From: Porphyromonadaceae bacterium UBA4702
GTDB lineage: Bacteria > Bacteroidota > Bacteroidia > Bacteroidales > Muribaculaceae
DNA: 32,876 nt
Assembly: GCA_002404675.1 (NCBI GenBank)
Contig: DHKE01000033.1
Coordinates: forward strand, 5,864-38,739
Reading direction: 5' to 3'
Below, piece by piece: positions 32,471-32,876 of this stretch; within the stretch, counting starts at the first letter, position 1; each line of letters opens with the position of its first letter. The position numbers and the translations under genes are program-made. The notes beneath the pieces were generated by a model. It saw only the letters and a program-made list of their open reading frames with translations. It was not told the DNA's origin and made no database searches.

Positions 32471-32876
32471 ATGAATAGACTTTTCAATTGTCTGTTAGCG
32501 GCATTCTTCGTCGCCCTGTCTGTTGTTCTCACAAGCTGCAGTGACAACGATGACCCCGCCCCTGATTTTTCTCCTGACAAGTTGACTGTCAATGGAGTAC
32601 AATATGATGTTTATAATATAAAGAACGTTGGCGGACGCTGGGATGCCTCGACTGGCGAAGGCGTATTTGGGGTATATGTTGACATTGAAAACCCAGACAA
32701 GACCATTTCGACACGCCTGTACGGATTTGAGTTCTATTCTCAGGCAAAGCCCAAAGCCGGAGATGATTTGGCAAAAGCTGCACTGAAACTCTTCATTGGG
32801 GAGTGGGACGATTATACAGCATGGGTGTCTGTCGAAGCCGACTGTATGGGCGGTGTAACTATTCAGCGAAAGGCAA
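32471..32876 (+). CDS. Lipoprotein of unknown family, N-terminal part (cut by window end)
   Basis: An open frame from ATG 32471 runs to the last base (135 codons) without a stop. It begins MNRLFNCLLAAFFVALSVVL with lipobox LTSC (Cys23), followed by SDNDDPAPDF, an acidic linker typical of surface-exposed Bacteroidetes lipoproteins. The mature part (KLTVNGVQYDVYNIKN, RLYGFEFYSQAKPKAGDDL) looks beta-rich, but I recognise no family. It starts 21 bases after the outer end of the candidate MITE, so its promoter may lie within or be displaced by that element. Confidence 0.8.
   Translation, partial: MNRLFNCLLAAFFVALSVVLTSCSDNDDPAPDFSPDKLTVNGVQYDVYNIKNVGGRWDASTGEGVFGVYVDIENPDKTISTRLYGFEFYSQAKPKAGDDLAKAALKLFIGEWDDYTAWVSVEADCMGGVTIQRKA

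Noticed and set aside
1..32876. tRNA, rRNA, CRISPR arrays, prophage or defence genes
   Set aside because: I looked for cloverleaf-like GGTTCRANNC segments, regularly spaced direct repeats, and integrase, transposase or restriction motifs and saw none that hold up.

Overview
The window is a G+C-rich stretch of a Bacteroidales chromosome, most likely Muribaculaceae or a close relative. I infer this from family content and did not search a database. The supporting features are Bacteroidetes-only families (DUF4831, DUF3256, GSCFA), a MurF-alanine racemase fusion, a type IX secretion (T9SS) PorE-like protein with two proteins carrying T9SS-type C-termini, and several promoters with the Bacteroidetes -33 TTTG / -7 TAnnTTTG signature.

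Layout. 1-180: start of a class II fructose-bisphosphate aldolase gene (minus strand, cut by the window edge), divergent from an operon-like run nnr - DUF4831 protein - xseA - xseB (444-4699). 4700-7284: a small lipoprotein with its own promoter and terminator, a solo PAS protein, a short tyrosine/lysine repeat protein and a membrane-anchored coiled-coil protein. 7286-11498: two minus-strand genes, murF-alr and a family C69 dipeptidase, separated by a strong minus-strand terminator. 11734-20202: a long co-directional run of a DEAD-box RNA helicase with a TTG start, a DUF3256 protein, gltX, waaA (Kdo transferase), a PorE-like OmpA lipoprotein and a GSCFA protein. 20405-22400: a two-subunit ThrE-type exporter and a DUF6064-like membrane protein, overlapping by a few bases. 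22758-29811: two large secreted proteins, one with FN3/choice-of-anchor-J domains and one BspA-like with leucine-rich repeats. 29962-32876: a surface-protein group of two outer-membrane beta-barrels, a lipocalin-like lipoprotein and a further lipoprotein cut by the window edge. This last part is visibly lower in G+C.

Functionally the housekeeping genes cover NAD(P)HX repair, DNA repair (exonuclease VII), peptidoglycan precursors, tRNA charging and LPS core assembly. The surface genes are linked by secretion: the PorE-like protein would anchor the T9SS, and the two large proteins are plausible T9SS cargo.

The most unusual signals are non-coding. A 93-bp double-palindrome repeat occurs three times at exactly the same length, plus one half copy, always between genes; one copy sits inside a larger inverted repeat that looks like a miniature transposable element. 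G7 and G8 runs lie in the promoter regions of two surface-protein genes. A roughly 330-nt leader precedes the first beta-barrel gene and may contain a structured RNA. I saw no tRNA, rRNA, CRISPR, prophage or defence genes.
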